DNA of 64,000 bases from Aquanectria penicillioides (taxonomy: Eukaryota > Ascomycota > Sordariomycetes > Hypocreales > Nectriaceae), in assembly GCA_003415625.1 (NCBI GenBank), contig PYIU01000001.1:6698210-6762209 (forward strand). Reading direction: 5' to 3'. Below, in pieces: positions 1-11,184 of the stretch. Every line of letters begins with the position of its first letter. Within the stretch, counting starts at the first letter, position 1. Both the position numbers and the translations under genes were made by a program. The notes below the pieces were generated by a model, which worked only from the letters and a program-made list of their open reading frames with translations, did not search any database and was not told the DNA's origin.

Positions 1-364
1 CGTATCGGTTTTGTGCTCCAGCATCATCATATCGATTGCTGCCATAGCCACCACCGGACCCGTATCTGTCGGCACCGTATCCGCTAAGCGGCTGGGAATT
101 TTGGCCTCCAGCAGGAGTACCATACGGGTTGGATTGTTGGGAACCAGGGCCACCGCCAGGGGGGCCGTTAAGGCCGGAACGAGCTTGTTGGTAAGGCGAC
201 ATGTTGGCATACTTGGCCTCATCGGCGTAGGGGTCATTTCCACCCTGCTTGGCATAGGGGTTGTCAGAAGCGGGAGATTGAGATGACTTCTTGCGACCGA
301 AGAGGGCATTGCGATTGGCATCGTCGCCATCATCGCCCTTCTTTCCAAAGCCGAACTTCTTCAT
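1..364 (-). CDS. sec9: Sec9, plasma-membrane t-SNARE (SNAP-25 family), N-terminal part only
   Basis: The minus strand reads from an ATG at 362-364 without interruption to the window edge, about 121 codons. The protein starts MKKFGFGKKGDDGDDANRNA followed by LFGRKK and then a Gly/Pro/Asn/Tyr/Gln-rich stretch with repeated NPY and GSNRY-type words. This basic KKFGFGKK start and the low-complexity N-terminal region are what fungal Sec9 proteins look like. In the family, Sec9 gives two SNARE helices to the exocytic complex with Sso and Snc at the plasma membrane. Those helices lie in the C-terminal half, which is beyond position 1 and not visible. The identification therefore rests on the N-terminus alone. 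Codon use is normal and no break is seen. Confidence 0.75.
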   Translation of the reverse strand, partial: MKKFGFGKKGDDGDDANRNALFGRKKSSQSPASDNPYAKQGGNDPYADEAKYANMSPYQQARSGLNGPPGGGPGSQQSNPYGTPAGGQNSQPLSGYGADRYGSGGGYGSNRYDDAGAQNRY

Positions 365-2499
365 TGTGGCACGAGCAGGATTCGGCTAGAGGTCGAGGAG
401 AGAATTCGATGGTAGTGGAGGGATTCCAAAGCGCAGAGGAGTGGCGGCCGGATCGGTATTGGAGGGAGGTGGGGAATAATGTGACGGTGATTGAGCTGGT
501 GACAGGAAGTTGGCGAGTCTTATGGGATCGGATGGTAGAGGGACGGGGTGGAAGTGGAGGGTCTGGATTAGAGTGGCGGGAGTCGGGACCCTTGCAGGCG
601 GTGACCTTGGGAAATGCTTCGGGAATGGAGAATGAATCAGGCGTCCGTCAGACTTATCGAGCCCAAAGCGAGAAGAGGGACTGGCCAGGCATAGACTTTC
701 CAGTGGACTTCAGCCAGTGAATGCTTTCTTAGCCACAGGCGCCCAACACGGCGCCCAAAGCCACTGGGGGCTTTGCGATGGGACCTGCTATCCGCACTCC
801 TCCTTGTGAGCTTTTATTAGAATGGACCCCGCAAGCCCCTCGATTCGACCCCTCCATTCCGCAACCGCATTTATGGAACCCCCTTCAGGCAACACAACTG
901 GGGCCCACACTGACTCTGAAGCGCATCCGCAACTGCTGAGCTTCAGGCCCTCCAGGGGGGCTGTGACCCTGTTTGGAAGCGAGCGGCGCTGATCGAAAAT
1001 AAGGACAGCAGTATTCCTGAGAGTATTTTTTGCGTGTGACTGCTCCATCACGGTGTGTGGCTCAGCGTATTGCTTCGTCAGTTCGTGGTGGCACCCACAC
1101 GTTTGCTAGTCAGCACCGAGCTGATGAAGCAGGCAGTCAGCTTTGCATTCTTAGCCCAGAAAGGACAGGTCCCTGGACTTGTGTCTAACATGGATTAGGG
1201 GACCTTGGAAAATGCTAGGCAGAGAAATTTCGCTTCCAGAGTGCTTTGTATGACGGGGACGAAGGGGGCCAATGGAGCCTGGGCTGACTGACGACTTTTG
1301 ATCCATCAATTGGCGTCGTCGAATGATCCTCCTTGGAGAGAAAAGATAGCGATGCACTGAGTGACTTAGAGATTGAAGCGAACAATCCGCCTCCTTTGTT
1401 TGGTGTTGAAAATGAGGGTCGCGTATGGTTGGTTCATCCCGTATGCCCCTGAGCCAGCAAGTAAAGAATAGCCATTTTTCTTGATGGACAGGCAATTTAT
1501 TTTGCAATTATGTTCACCTCGATCTAAATCATGCTTATATAGAAGAATCAAATCTGAGACATTATAACGGTATCGTGCTGTTCTTTCACATTGTCTACAA
1601 CAATCATCGAGACTGACATGGCACATTGAAACAGCTCGCACATTGGACTTACAGCAGTGGCTACGGTCATATGAGAGGATCATCCTCCCAACGAAGCCTG
1701 CTGTTCGTCAACTCAGCCCTGAGGTCGACATGCAGTTGACAATGCCCGCCCTTCGTCGGTTGTGACGACCACGGCGTCATGGGGTGCCTCCGGGACTGGT
1801 CAGTGGGCTTTGGGGGAGTGGAGATGCCGTGCATACCAGGTGGCCGAGGATCCACTGAGCCAAAGTCCCAAACCACTGAAGGACCACTGATGGTCACTGA
1901 AGACTCTTGGGGCTCGCCAAGGCATCTTGTCGATGCGACCACTGAGGCACCCGTCACTGACCTAGCCCATCGCAACGCCGTTCTGATTGGCTGATTGGCC
2001 GATGCGTCACTACTGACTCGTTCTCCATTTGCTGTCCTCTCCTCCCCGTCTCGGTCGGTCGGCAGCCCTACAATTAACCACCAGCCTTTCTCTACCTACA
2101 AGTCGTACTTAAGCCCGCGGGCTCCTCGAGTCATCATTACACGACTCTATATCTTAATCCACAACTTCTGAATCGGGCCACAATTCTGATCCACTTCCAC
2201 CGACCTAAAATCAAGATACCAGCCGCCGTCATGCCTTCTCTTTTCTGAGCCGCCTATCACGCTGTTTCCTCCTGTGATCCATCCGTCACGCCAACGTCAT
2301 CTAGCTCGCCAGAGTCATCAAGATGATACTCCAAAAATATTGCTCATGTTTATTAATTGGCATCAAATCTATCGGCATAATATCTATCTTTCCCTGGCAT
2401 GCTTTGTACTCGATATCCTAAACCTGTTTCGATTTCGCCTTCAATTAGCCAATAATCTCTCTCTCTCCTCTTCTCCTCCTGTTCCTTTGAGGCTTCAGC
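365..2499. other. Intergenic region between sec9 and the GTPBP1-like gene
   Basis: About 2.1 kb separate two divergently oriented genes, so the region should hold both promoters. The open frames inside it have no recognisable protein character. A run of repeated CACTGA words lies at 1852-1960 (six copies, most as CCACTGA). A pyrimidine-rich stretch at about 2455-2495 directly precedes the downstream ATG. No RNA gene or mobile element was seen. Confidence 0.5.
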
Positions 2500-5127
2500 A
2501 TGGCTTCTGTATTTACCTACGACCCGGACCCTCCGCGAGTCTCATCCCCATGGCTTCTCCCCAGAGATCCAGGTAAAGATGACCTCGGGGGAAGTACTCC
2601 AACACCAGGCCCAGTACAAGTCCAACCCGGCTTGTTGTCTGAATATGGCGTCACCAAATTGGAGGCTGAACCTCAGAATGGGCCCACTGAGTACAAACTG
2701 CATCTGCTCCTAAGACCCCGAAGAGTCTTCAGGAAGATGAGCACTTCAAATTCTGGGACAGTAACACCTCGACCCTTGGACCATCGTGTTCTTAAGCCTT
2801 TAACTCCCAATCCAGCTGCCTCTAGTCAACCTCGACAAGAAAGACTCCAGCATTTGACTACTCAGTTGTTGTGGAGACTACAGCAGTCGTCTCCATACCA
2901 CGCTTCTAGTTCAAAGGAGCTGGCTCTCCCAAAATTGCCCGATGACAATGTTGATCTTATGGTCCCTATCAAACTAAATAAGCTTGTTCCAGGGCTTGAA
3001 GAGTCGAGAGGTGCACTGTATGAGATTGGTGTCTCAGATGATGGAACGCTGATAGGTCTCACTAAGGACGAAATGAACGAGAGCGTTGCAACTCTGAGGG
3101 TCATGGCGGCTAGCTTAGGCTGCTCAGTCGAGGTTCTCAGAATGGTAATTGTTGGAGACTGCGAATGGGTTGAGGTGGCTGAATTGGTCGACAATGCTGT
3201 CGCAAGCCCGGCTCAAATCACACGCACAGGGAAGTTGTGGGTTGCCGAAGCGCTCGTAATGCCAAATCTAGGCTTCGTTGAAGAAGGCTCGAGCGGGAAC
3301 TCGCCCACTGAGTCGAAGACTGACCAAGCGTCGGATTCAACTAATCATTTTGTTGTTCCCAGCTGTGGAAGTTCCACGACCCCTCAGTTAAGAGTCACAT
3401 TCACAGGGCCCACCACATCCGGAAAATCCAGCTTGCTCGGAACACTCTCAACAGGAACTCTAGATAACGGCCGGGGGAAAAGTCGCCTCAGCCTACTGAA
3501 ACATCGTCATGAGGTCGTCTCTGGAATCACTAGTTCCATAGCTCAAGAGCTTATCGGATACACAGAGGGCGCGATATTGAACTACTCTCACGGCAATATC
3601 GAGTCATGGGTGGATATTCACAATCATTCCACAGACGGTCGATTGGTTTTTGTCTGCGATTCAGCAGGCCACCCTAGATACAGACGTACAGTTCTTCGCG
3701 GCCTGATGAACTGGGCGCCTCACTGGATCATCTTGTGCATTGCTGCTGATGACTCAGACACGGCATTGGGAACTTTTGGGGCACCATCCTTAGCGCAGGA
3801 CGTTCTGGGTGTTGCCGCGGCTGGAATTGACCTTGTCAAGGCTCATTTGACCTTGTCTCTCAAACTGGATGCTCCAATGGCCATTGTCATTACAAAAATG
3901 GACCTAGCTTCCAAGGCAAGCCTCCAGAGGACAATGGTCAAAGTCCTTTCTGCCATCAAAGAGGCTGGGCGAACCCCCAAGATCCTTCAGCCTGACCAGA
4001 GACAACAGGAAGAACTCAAGGAGGTACCTAAGGAAGATCATGAAAAAGTACAGGAATTACTGAAAGGTATATCTCAAAGCGGAAACCTAACTCAAGTTGT
4101 TCCTATTGTCCTCACAAGCGCTGTAAAGGGAAGTGGAATTGGTCTAGTGCACGCCATTTTGGAGAATTTGCCGCTTCCACCGCCACCAACCTCGCGCGAC
4201 TTCGTCGGCATGGCCTTGAACCCCGAGCAACCCAGATGTCTTTTCCACATTGATGATACCTTCAGCTTACCGCCATCATACAGCGCATTACCTGGGAACT
4301 CTTCAAAGCATTCTGATCAAGGTATTGTGGTCTCTGGTCATCTTCGCTTTGGCCGTCTCTCAGTTGGCGATAAGATCCTGATCGGCCCCTTTCCATCCGA
4401 AGAGGACGATCCACGTGGATCAACGCCTGAGGATCGACCGTCCCCAGGAAGCTATGGACTCTCAATATCCCACCCATCCTCTGCAGAATTAGCCAGGATA
4501 GCGATGAAAAATGCAGTTTCGGCATCGACGATATCAGGAGAATGGCATAATGCCCAAATTGTGAGCATCCGCAATCTTCGGCTACCAGTTTTGGCGCTCG
4601 AAGGCGGGCAAGCTGGCTCTATTGGCCTTGTTCTTCAGTCCAATTCAACCGATCATGGAGATGTGCCATTGGATATTCGTCGTATACGCCGAGGCATGAT
4701 CCTAGCGGTACCTTCAAAACACATGGCAGATACCGGTCTAAAACTACAGGCCGCAAGTGGGCTTACTGCCGTTTTCAATGATCCGGATACAGCCACCTTT
4801 GTGATTGGTTCCTTTGTCAATATTTACATTGCTAGCATTAGAACCGTGGCGCGAATTTACCGTATCTCTGAATATGACACTGATTGGGGAGACGGAGCAG
4901 TGCCCACTGATGATATTGATGACATATTCAATCTCAACGAGGATACGGAGCTTAAACCAAAACCAAAACCTGAAAAGCAGGAACGAGGTATTCAAGTGTC
5001 TTTGGAATTGCTCCATCATCGGGAGTGGATTGAATTGGGGTCGCGAGTGATTCTATTGGAAGGTGGGAGTCAGGACAAGTCTGGCTTAGAAGGATTCGTG
5101 GGCAAAGTTATTGAAATTGTTGATTAA
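2500..5127 (+). CDS. GTPBP1/GTPBP2-like translational GTPase
   Basis: Single-exon gene of 875 residues with the ATG in a good context (CAGCATGG). The GTPase core begins near residue 300: P-loop GPTTSGKS at about 303-310, the family's LDNGRG word shortly after, then VVSGITSS as switch I, DSAGH at about 387 as the G3 motif, TKMD at about 465 as G4, and SAVKGSG at about 540 as G5. The order and the LDNGRG...HEVxSGxTSS signature are those of GTPBP1/2, relatives of EF-Tu/eRF3 linked to ribosome rescue and mRNA turnover in animals. Beta-barrel-type EF-Tu domains 2 and 3 follow (residues about 590-870). Residues 1-120 are less conserved looking. G3 and G4 deviate from DxxG-H and NKxD by substitution (DSAGH, TKMD), which is common in this subfamily. 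Function in fungi is inferred only from the family. Confidence 0.85.
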   Translation: MASVFTYDPDPPRVSSPWLLPRDPGKDDLGGSTPTPGPVQVQPGLLSEYGVTKLEAEPQNGPTEYKLHLLLRPRRVFRKMSTSNSGTVTPRPLDHRVLKPLTPNPAASSQPRQERLQHLTTQLLWRLQQSSPYHASSSKELALPKLPDDNVDLMVPIKLNKLVPGLEESRGALYEIGVSDDGTLIGLTKDEMNESVATLRVMAASLGCSVEVLRMVIVGDCEWVEVAELVDNAVASPAQITRTGKLWVAEALVMPNLGFVEEGSSGNSPTESKTDQASDSTNHFVVPSCGSSTTPQLRVTFTGPTTSGKSSLLGTLSTGTLDNGRGKSRLSLLKHRHEVVSGITSSIAQELIGYTEGAILNYSHGNIESWVDIHNHSTDGRLVFVCDSAGHPRYRRTVLRGLMNWAPHWIILCIAADDSDTALGTFGAPSLAQDVLGVAAAGIDLVKAHLTLSLKLDAPMAIVITKMDLASKASLQRTMVKVLSAIKEAGRTPKILQPDQRQQEELKEVPKEDHEKVQELLKGISQSGNLTQVVPIVLTSAVKGSGIGLVHAILENLPLPPPPTSRDFVGMALNPEQPRCLFHIDDTFSLPPSYSALPGNSSKHSDQGIVVSGHLRFGRLSVGDKILIGPFPSEEDDPRGSTPEDRPSPGSYGLSISHPSSAELARIAMKNAVSASTISGEWHNAQIVSIRNLRLPVLALEGGQAGSIGLVLQSNSTDHGDVPLDIRRIRRGMILAVPSKHMADTGLKLQAASGLTAVFNDPDTATFVIGSFVNIYIASIRTVARIYRISEYDTDWGDGAVPTDDIDDIFNLNEDTELKPKPKPEKQERGIQVSLELLHHREWIELGSRVILLEGGSQDKSGLEGFVGKVIEIVD

Positions 5128-5323
5128 GGACTGAGTTGATATGTTTTCTTGACTATTATTGTTGTTGAGCTTTCGTTTCAACGCGCGCATATCATTCTTG
5201 CATGAGTTTCAATGCAACCATCAATTTATCAACCTCAGCCCCAATAAAGAAGCGCTTAAAACCGTCACCGTGAACTCCAATGGCGCCGTAAATATGCCAG
5301 CAGTCCTCCATATGAAATGGCAG

Positions 5324-5748
5324 TTATGCCCGAACTAGGCCGTAAAATAATGTCCATGTCAAGATAAAGCCAGAGATACCGCCAAATGCACCACTAAACC
5401 AGAAGTCAAAGGCGCCACGGTAAAAGCGCGAGGCATCGAGTGGAGAGTGGCCCTGCGCGAGAGATTCGGGAGCAACCTTGAAGGCGTAAAACAAGAGAGA
5501 GGTAATAAAAGAGAAGACGAAGTAGACAAGAAAACCATTGTAGGATTCGAGGCCGAGGATGCCAGCGCTCACGCCGAAGAGGGATGCCGTCAAGCTTTGG
5601 AGGTTGGAGAGTGCCTATTGAGTATATAAAATGTTAGAATTGTATCTGCTCAGGGAAACCAACACGCCGGCTAGACACAAACCTTTGAGTTGTGGACCAT
5701 CGACTCCTGGACGACGGGATGGATTTGGAAGTCCCGTTCTGACGGCAT
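5324..5748 (-). CDS. EMC6: EMC6, ER membrane protein complex subunit 6
   Basis: Two exons, complement(5324..5614, 5683..5748), give 118 residues starting MPSERDFQIHPVV. The intron has a GTTTGTG donor and a CAATAG acceptor, phase 0. The C-terminal exon holds three hydrophobic segments: SLFGVSAGILGL, FLVYFVFSFITSLLFYAF and the end FWFSGAFGGISGFILTWTLFYGLVRA. The A-G-I-L-G-L and the GG...FxLxWTxxYGxV pattern match the Rab5-interacting/EMC6 family. Length is close to the usual 110-120. EMC6 is part of the membrane core of the EMC, which inserts tail-anchored and multipass proteins in the ER. An in-frame upstream ATG at 5935-5937 exists, but its extension has no family character. The gene is divergent from HEM12. 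Confidence 0.92.
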
Positions 5749-6204
5749 GATGGCGGTTGAAGATGCGACAGCGTGCGAGACGACCGGGATGTCGCAGGAT
5801 ATCGAGGTTGAGATGCACTCGGTGGCGCAGGCTGCGATAGATGAGGCCGGTGGGTGAGGGCTGGTTGGTGGTTGACAGTTGTCTCCTGTCCATCTCGCGA
5901 CCAAAGCCCAAGCTGGTGGCCATAGCTCTGGTGACAAGACGATAGCGTGTCGGCCCGACTATCTCCGGGAAAGGTACAGGGTAGGTAGGTAGCTTAGGTA
6001 CCGAGGTACCAACTGTGGTAACACCTAAGGTGCTCGGCACAAGGCATGAGGGAGGAAGGAGTGTGGCCAGCACCCCGGAGTTCTCGGCGGATCCGTACCG
6101 CTCAACCCCACCAAAGCCAGTCAATTGAATTAACTTTGCAACCAAACCAAGGCGGCGGGGTAGTTGACTTTTGACTTGCACGCCAACACATCTCCGACGA
6201 CAAC
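5749..6204. promoter_or_regulatory. Divergent promoter region EMC6/HEM12
   Basis: These 456 bases lie between the two start codons and must hold both 5' leaders. The stretch 5981-6010 carries GTAGGTAGGTAG followed by AGGTACC words, one member of a motif family that recurs in other intergenic regions of the window. No TATA box is convincing. Confidence 0.5.
5981..6010. repeat. TAGGTA/GGTACC motif cluster
   Basis: GTAGGTAGGTAGC is followed by two AGGTACC words within 30 bases. It is an imperfect member of the TACCTAGGTA motif family also seen at 13306, 14091, 27043, 46971, 55963 and 59473. Confidence 0.5.
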
Positions 6205-7564
6205 ATGGAACACAACTTTGAGCCTCTCAAGAATGATCTGCTGCTCCGGGCAGCGTGGGGTGGGTTTCTCCTATGCCTGTGTTCTACACACTTGTGAATG
6301 AGGAAGAAGGAACTCTGCTGAGATTTGGCGTCACGGAATAGGCCAGACGGTTGAGCGTCCACCTATGTGGGTGATGCGACAGGGTAAGATCGAGTCCAGC
6401 CTTCAAAGATTACAATGATGAATCAATTCGATTGATCGAATCTTATAGCCGGCCGCTATCTCCCCGAGTACCATGAGGCTAAGGGTGGCCACGATTTCTT
6501 CGAGTGTTGCCGTGACCCTGAAATTGCGTCGACACTGACCCTGCAGCCCATCGAGCGATATTCTGGCCTCATCGACGCCGCCATTATCTTCTCCGATATT
6601 CTTGTCATTCCTCAGGCCATGGGAATGGTAGTTGAGATGGTGGACAAGAAGGGGCCTCACTTCCCAGAACCGCTCAAGACCCCCGACGACGAGCAATATA
6701 ACCGGGTGCTTGGCCGCGATGTCGACGTTGCGGCCGAACTTGGTTACGTCTATGATGCTATTACCCTGACGCGCGAGAAGCTTGCTGGGCGGGTCCCTCT
6801 CATTGGCTTCTGCGGCGCTCCCTGGACTCTCTTCTGTTACATGGTTGAAGGTGGCGGCACCAAGCTGTTCGCTCAGGTCAAGACATGGATTTACAAATAC
6901 CCCGAGGAGTCGAAGAAGCTGTTGCACAAGATTGCTGATATTTGTGTTGACCACTTGGCATTGCAGGTCAAGGCCGGAGCACAGGTAGGCATGATTTCAA
7001 CGCTTGAATACCCAGTGGCTAACCAGGATTCGCATAGCTGGTGATGGTCTTTGACTCCTGGGCTGGCGAGTTGGGCCCCGCGTCGTACCGCGAATTCTCA
7101 GAACCGTACCTGAAGCACATCGCCGATAGGCTACCAGGTAAACTGCAGAGCCTCAGTCTGGAACGGGTGCCTATGACCGTGTTCCCTAAGGGTGCATGGC
7201 ACGCCCTTGACTCTGCGTGTAATCTGGGGTACAATGTGGTGGGCATGGATTGGTTGCAAGATGCCAAAGAGGCAGTCAAGATCCGCGGAGACCGCAACGT
7301 TGTGTTCCAAGGCAATGCCGATCCTGGTGTCTTATACGGCACCAAGGAGGTCATTACCACGGCGGTGCAGCAGATGGTGGACGGATTCTGGGTCGGTAAC
7401 AAGGGATGGATTGCCAATCTTGGCCATGGTATGTTGAAACTAAATACACCAGAGGGATCTATGGATAAGATGCTGATTCAATTAACCTAGGAATTACTCC
7501 GGGTGTCAATCCTGACAACCTTAAGCACTTCTTTGAGGAGGTTCATCGATTGACGAAGAACTAA
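6205..7564 (+). CDS. HEM12: Uroporphyrinogen decarboxylase (HEM12)
   Basis: Five exons, join(6205..6259, 6342..6383, 6449..6984, 7038..7428, 7491..7564), give 365 residues. The enzyme removes four carboxyl groups from uroporphyrinogen III to make coproporphyrinogen III in cytosolic haem synthesis. The start [17 protein letters not shown] is typical of fungal UROD. Landmarks in order are [11 protein letters not shown] (the substrate-binding Arg loop, rejoined across intron 2), [13 protein letters not shown] with the catalytic Asp, [17 protein letters not shown] with the active-site Tyr, QGNADPG, and NLGHGI with the conserved His, split by intron 4. Exon 2 is only 42 bases. All joins keep the frame and restore the family alignment, for example [12 protein letters not shown]. 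Nothing is broken. It is divergent from EMC6. Confidence 0.95.
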
Positions 7565-8144
7565 GCATGACTTACTTGCATGGGTTTGCGGGCGCATAGC
7601 CAGCCACATTCGAGAGATAGGAACTTGAGCACCGTGCTATCTCGGAGAGATAGGAACGAGAAGCAAGTCGTGCTGGCTTATCAGATATGTCAAAGCGAGA
7701 ACCAATCACTGGGCAAAATGGAAAAGAGGGGTTCATAGATATAAGGTCGTGTAACAGTATAGAAGAAATCATAATCACGATGCAATTCACCTCAATCCAT
7801 CACATGACAGGTCTAGTATATATCAATTGTTTATTTCTCCTCCTTTTTGTGTGTCCTTCCTGTTTGATGACTTGAACAAAAGCGGCTTCCATTTCCATTA
7901 GCCCACCCGGCGCCCAACACCATAACACCAAGTTTCGACACACGCGCACCCACAAGAGCTCCGCACGGGCCCCTATGACAGGAGCGCAATAAGTGCTGGT
8001 TCGATAGACCGAAAGGAAATCAGGAAGAAAAAGAAGAAAAAGAAGAAGGGGATAGTGGAACGAGGCAGAAGCGGGCTTAAAAGGGACAAAGAAGAATAAG
8101 AAGACGACGACGACGACGACGGAAGAAAAAGAAAAAAAAAACAC
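7565..8144. other. Intergenic, convergent 3' ends of HEM12 and the PAR32-like gene
   Basis: Two genes converge here, so this should be 3' UTR. It contains an AAG/GAA-rich stretch at about 8020-8140 and an imperfect GAC trinucleotide run at 8103-8121. A short direct repeat of the word GATAGGAAC/GAG lies at about 7613-7662. No gene seen. Confidence 0.45.
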
Positions 8145-8557
8145 CTAGGCCTTCTTGCCAAAGAACCAGTTCTTGCCCTTGGTGGTGGGGGTGTCATCGA
8201 CAGCTTGGTCGTTGCTGGCCTTGCGGGCGAGCTCGGCGTCTTCCTCTTTGAAAACGTTACCGGCACCACCGCGACCGGAGTGCTGGGCGGTGGAACTGGC
8301 TCGTCGAGGAACACTAGGGTCTTGGTTAGAGTGAGTGGAGAAATTGTGCGGACGAGAAATCCTCACGCTTCGACATCCTGGCGCTTGCGAGTCTCGCGAG
8401 GGTCGCTGTTCTTGGCCATGTTTCCGGTACCGCCTCGGCCAGTGGTAACGACGGAACTCTTTAGTGTGGGAGTTTGGAGATCCTTGGTGGTGGTCTTGGG
8501 CGTATTGGTGGCATCCGCCATGTTGCCAGCGCCGCCGCGACCGTGAGAGGCGAGCAT
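8145..8557 (-). CDS. PAR32/DUF3602-like GRGGAGN-repeat protein
   Basis: Two exons, complement(8145..8313, 8367..8557), give 119 residues. The intron has a GTGAGG donor and a CCCTAG acceptor; the joined frame reads ...RQDVEAVPRRASS.... Three copies of the repeat are visible: HGRGGAGNMA near residue 5, TGRGGTGNMA near residue 40 and SGRGGAGNVF near residue 78. The tail ends NWFFGKK. These glycine repeats define the DUF3602 family, to which yeast Par32 belongs; Par32 binds and inhibits ammonium transporters downstream of TORC1. The family assignment is firm, but a transporter role for this protein is only inference. The ATG at 8557 immediately follows a CTTCAG, so an additional upstream non-coding or coding exon cannot be excluded. 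Confidence 0.8.
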
Positions 8558-11184
8558 CCTGAAGAAGGGGGGTGTGAGAGCAAGTAGTTGAGAAGGCTTG
8601 ACAGGGATGCAAACAGTGCAAGTGCCTGCTTGTTCTCAAGACTTTGGTTGAGGAAGAGTCAGGGGAGACAAGGCCAAATAGACACAAGGCCAAATAAACA
8701 CAATGTGGCGAGTCTGAGTTCGTGGTGAAGAAGTGACGGAGGGGATGAGGGAAGGCGAAGGTATGAATCAAGACAACAAAGGGCTGATAGGTTATTTATT
8801 CGAATGCCAAGGGAGGGGGGCTTATGATGTCGTTATTTTTTTTTTCCCTCCCTAACTACTTACCACCAACCGCTAGAACGAGCTCGTCTCCTCACGAGGG
8901 TGGTTTTTTTTCTACACGTCCCATGATCACACGCGTCCACCGCCCGACCGAACAGCCGAACCAGGGGCGACTCGCATGGAGCTACTGCGTGGACGGATAG
9001 ATGGACTTGCTTCAACGACAACGGGGACGACGACGACGACGACGACGGCATCAATCGGGCGCACCCCCTCCCCTTGACTGTTCTTGGAAGATTTCAAAGC
9101 CCCCCTCAGCCAGTCAAGGGACCTGGGTAACGAGGGAGCAAAGAGAGGGGAAGAGGGGTCGGAAGGGGTAGAGGGGGGTGCAACCATCGACGCTTTGCTT
9201 CATTTTCCCCGCCATGCTCTGTCCGCCTTGCTTGGCCAAGGGTGTGAAGGCGAGTCAAAAGCCACGGGTTTGTCTTTTGGCTCCAAGTGTCGGGGCTCGG
9301 CGTCCCCAGAGTCTCTTTGCAGGGTCACGCAAGCCAAGGCAAGCAAGAGAGTGGAGGCAGTGGCCCAGTTGAGGCCTGGCCAAGAGGAGCAGAAAACGTG
9401 CATTCTCGGTGACTCCTTGACTAACCAAAACGTAATGGATTCGCCCCATCGTGGGTTGTCCTCGTGGCCAGCCAAAGGCTGCTAGTATTTTTTTTTTTTT
9501 TTCTCGCGGTGCAAGCTTGGCATTTTAGGCACCTCAAGGCCAATCACAAGCTTCGCGACGGAGTCTGCCTCTGGTTTTAAGGTTTTTGGGTTTCGGGGGT
9601 TAAAAACTTGGTCCAGGCTGCTGGATCGCTTCCAGAATTTGTCGTGTTTTGCTCATGAAACCGCAGTCAATGCCCTCACTTTGGTTGGCTGATCCCGATC
9701 TCATCGCCTCAAACTGGCCCTAACTCTTGAGAAGGCAGAGCTCAAACCAAAGTCCTCCCACTTCCAACTTCGACTTTGGCCTCAGGGCTGCATGAGCCTC
9801 ATCGACTCGACTACCTCCTCGCCGCCGCCCTCCATCCGCTATCTAAATACGGAGTAGGCGGGGAGGTACCTAGCATAGTTGCCCACAACAACATCTTTTC
9901 CTAACCTTACACCAGCCGTGCAATGGTGCGGGGTGCCCACAAGTTGCAGGTCATCATGCATGCATGTCTGGAAGGCAGCGTTCATGCACTGCACGACCAA
10001 AAAGGCATGTACGTTATAATTTATACCATATCCTTCAAAACTAAAACCATGTACCCATCTGAACCGTCGGGCAATCTTTAACTCCACGCGGAAGTGGCAT
10101 TGCAGTGTCAGTCTATCTCGTCGCTCCCACTTCACAGTCAGGTGTAGGCCATAGGGAAATCAATTTTGAGCCTCTTTGCCAAAAATTAGGCGCCACAAAA
10201 AGTCAGCACATCGCCATCTCGGTACCAGCGAATTGAAGAATTAATATGGGCCATCGACTAACTGAGTTGTTTATTTGGCTGCCTCTTTTATCTTTCTCCT
10301 CCCCTCCCTGCCTTCCCCAACTCTCTCCTTCGAGTCATGCATGACAAACATTGCTCTTCCACTACCACCAACCACGCTGCCATTGCACTCAGTCGCCTTG
10401 TCCACACAACTTGGGCTGGGCCGTCCTTCGCATGCTTTGGTTTGTGATTCGTTTTTAACAATTCAACCAACGGAGTCTCATTCCCTCGCCCGGGCAGAGT
10501 GTAATTGCATTATCACACACTTGAATTAGTTCAACACCATTTCTAACTCCCTTGTTATCAATAGAGAAGAAAAAAAAGTAGGTTCTTGAGTGATTTTAGT
10601 CGCAAAATTCCCGAAATCCTTCTCATGCTCAGTACATATGTCTAATAGCACCCTCCCTTAAGCTTGCTCAACTCCACTGAAGGTATTTCGCGCCGCACGG
10701 TCTTGGGGGGGTTGAAAGGAAGGCTTAGTTAGACACGTCAGGTCTTTCAACTAGTCTCGCTTATGCTCCCTAGCCAACTCCCTCGTTTCCTTAGGCGACC
10801 ATACCTAACCGCGTCCATGTTTCCTCTCCCCCCCACATTAATACATCCTCACCCCCAGTCCCCCAGTCCCCAGATCACCCACCGTATCGAGGCGTTTTCT
10901 GGTCTCTACCTTCGCCTCCACCCTAGACATCCGCCAGCCACAGGGTCCCCAACCATCACTGTAATTAGTCGCATCACTCCCTCTTCCCTTAGTAGTTCTT
11001 ATAGAAGTTGATCGAACGGGTTGATCTCCTGGTCCATGTTTCCACTCTTACAATCGTAATAGTCGTGGCATAGAAGGAAAGCATAGACCTAGAGATAGTA
11101 AGTGGACTAAGCGGGAGTTCAAGCTCTCCAAACGCAGGCGATATAAAACAAAACCATATGCGGGTATTTCTCGTCTGTTCATCT
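8558..11184. other. Intergenic, 2.6 kb between the velB 3' end and the PAR32-like gene
   Basis: It should contain the promoter of the PAR32-like gene and the velB 3' UTR. A GAC trinucleotide run lies at 9026-9048, a run of T at about 9488-9502, and a GGTACCTAG word at 9865-9873. The 10,270-10,320 and 10,750-10,880 stretches are strongly pyrimidine-rich. I see no convincing coding gene, tRNA or element. Confidence 0.45.

Noticed and set aside
788..1975. Minus-strand open frames upstream of the GTPBP1-like gene
   Set aside because: Composition is not protein-like, no motifs, no consistent splice sites; better explained as intergenic.
9084..9485. 133-codon plus-strand frame
   Set aside because: No conserved character, overlaps simple-sequence and G-rich DNA; no support for a gene.
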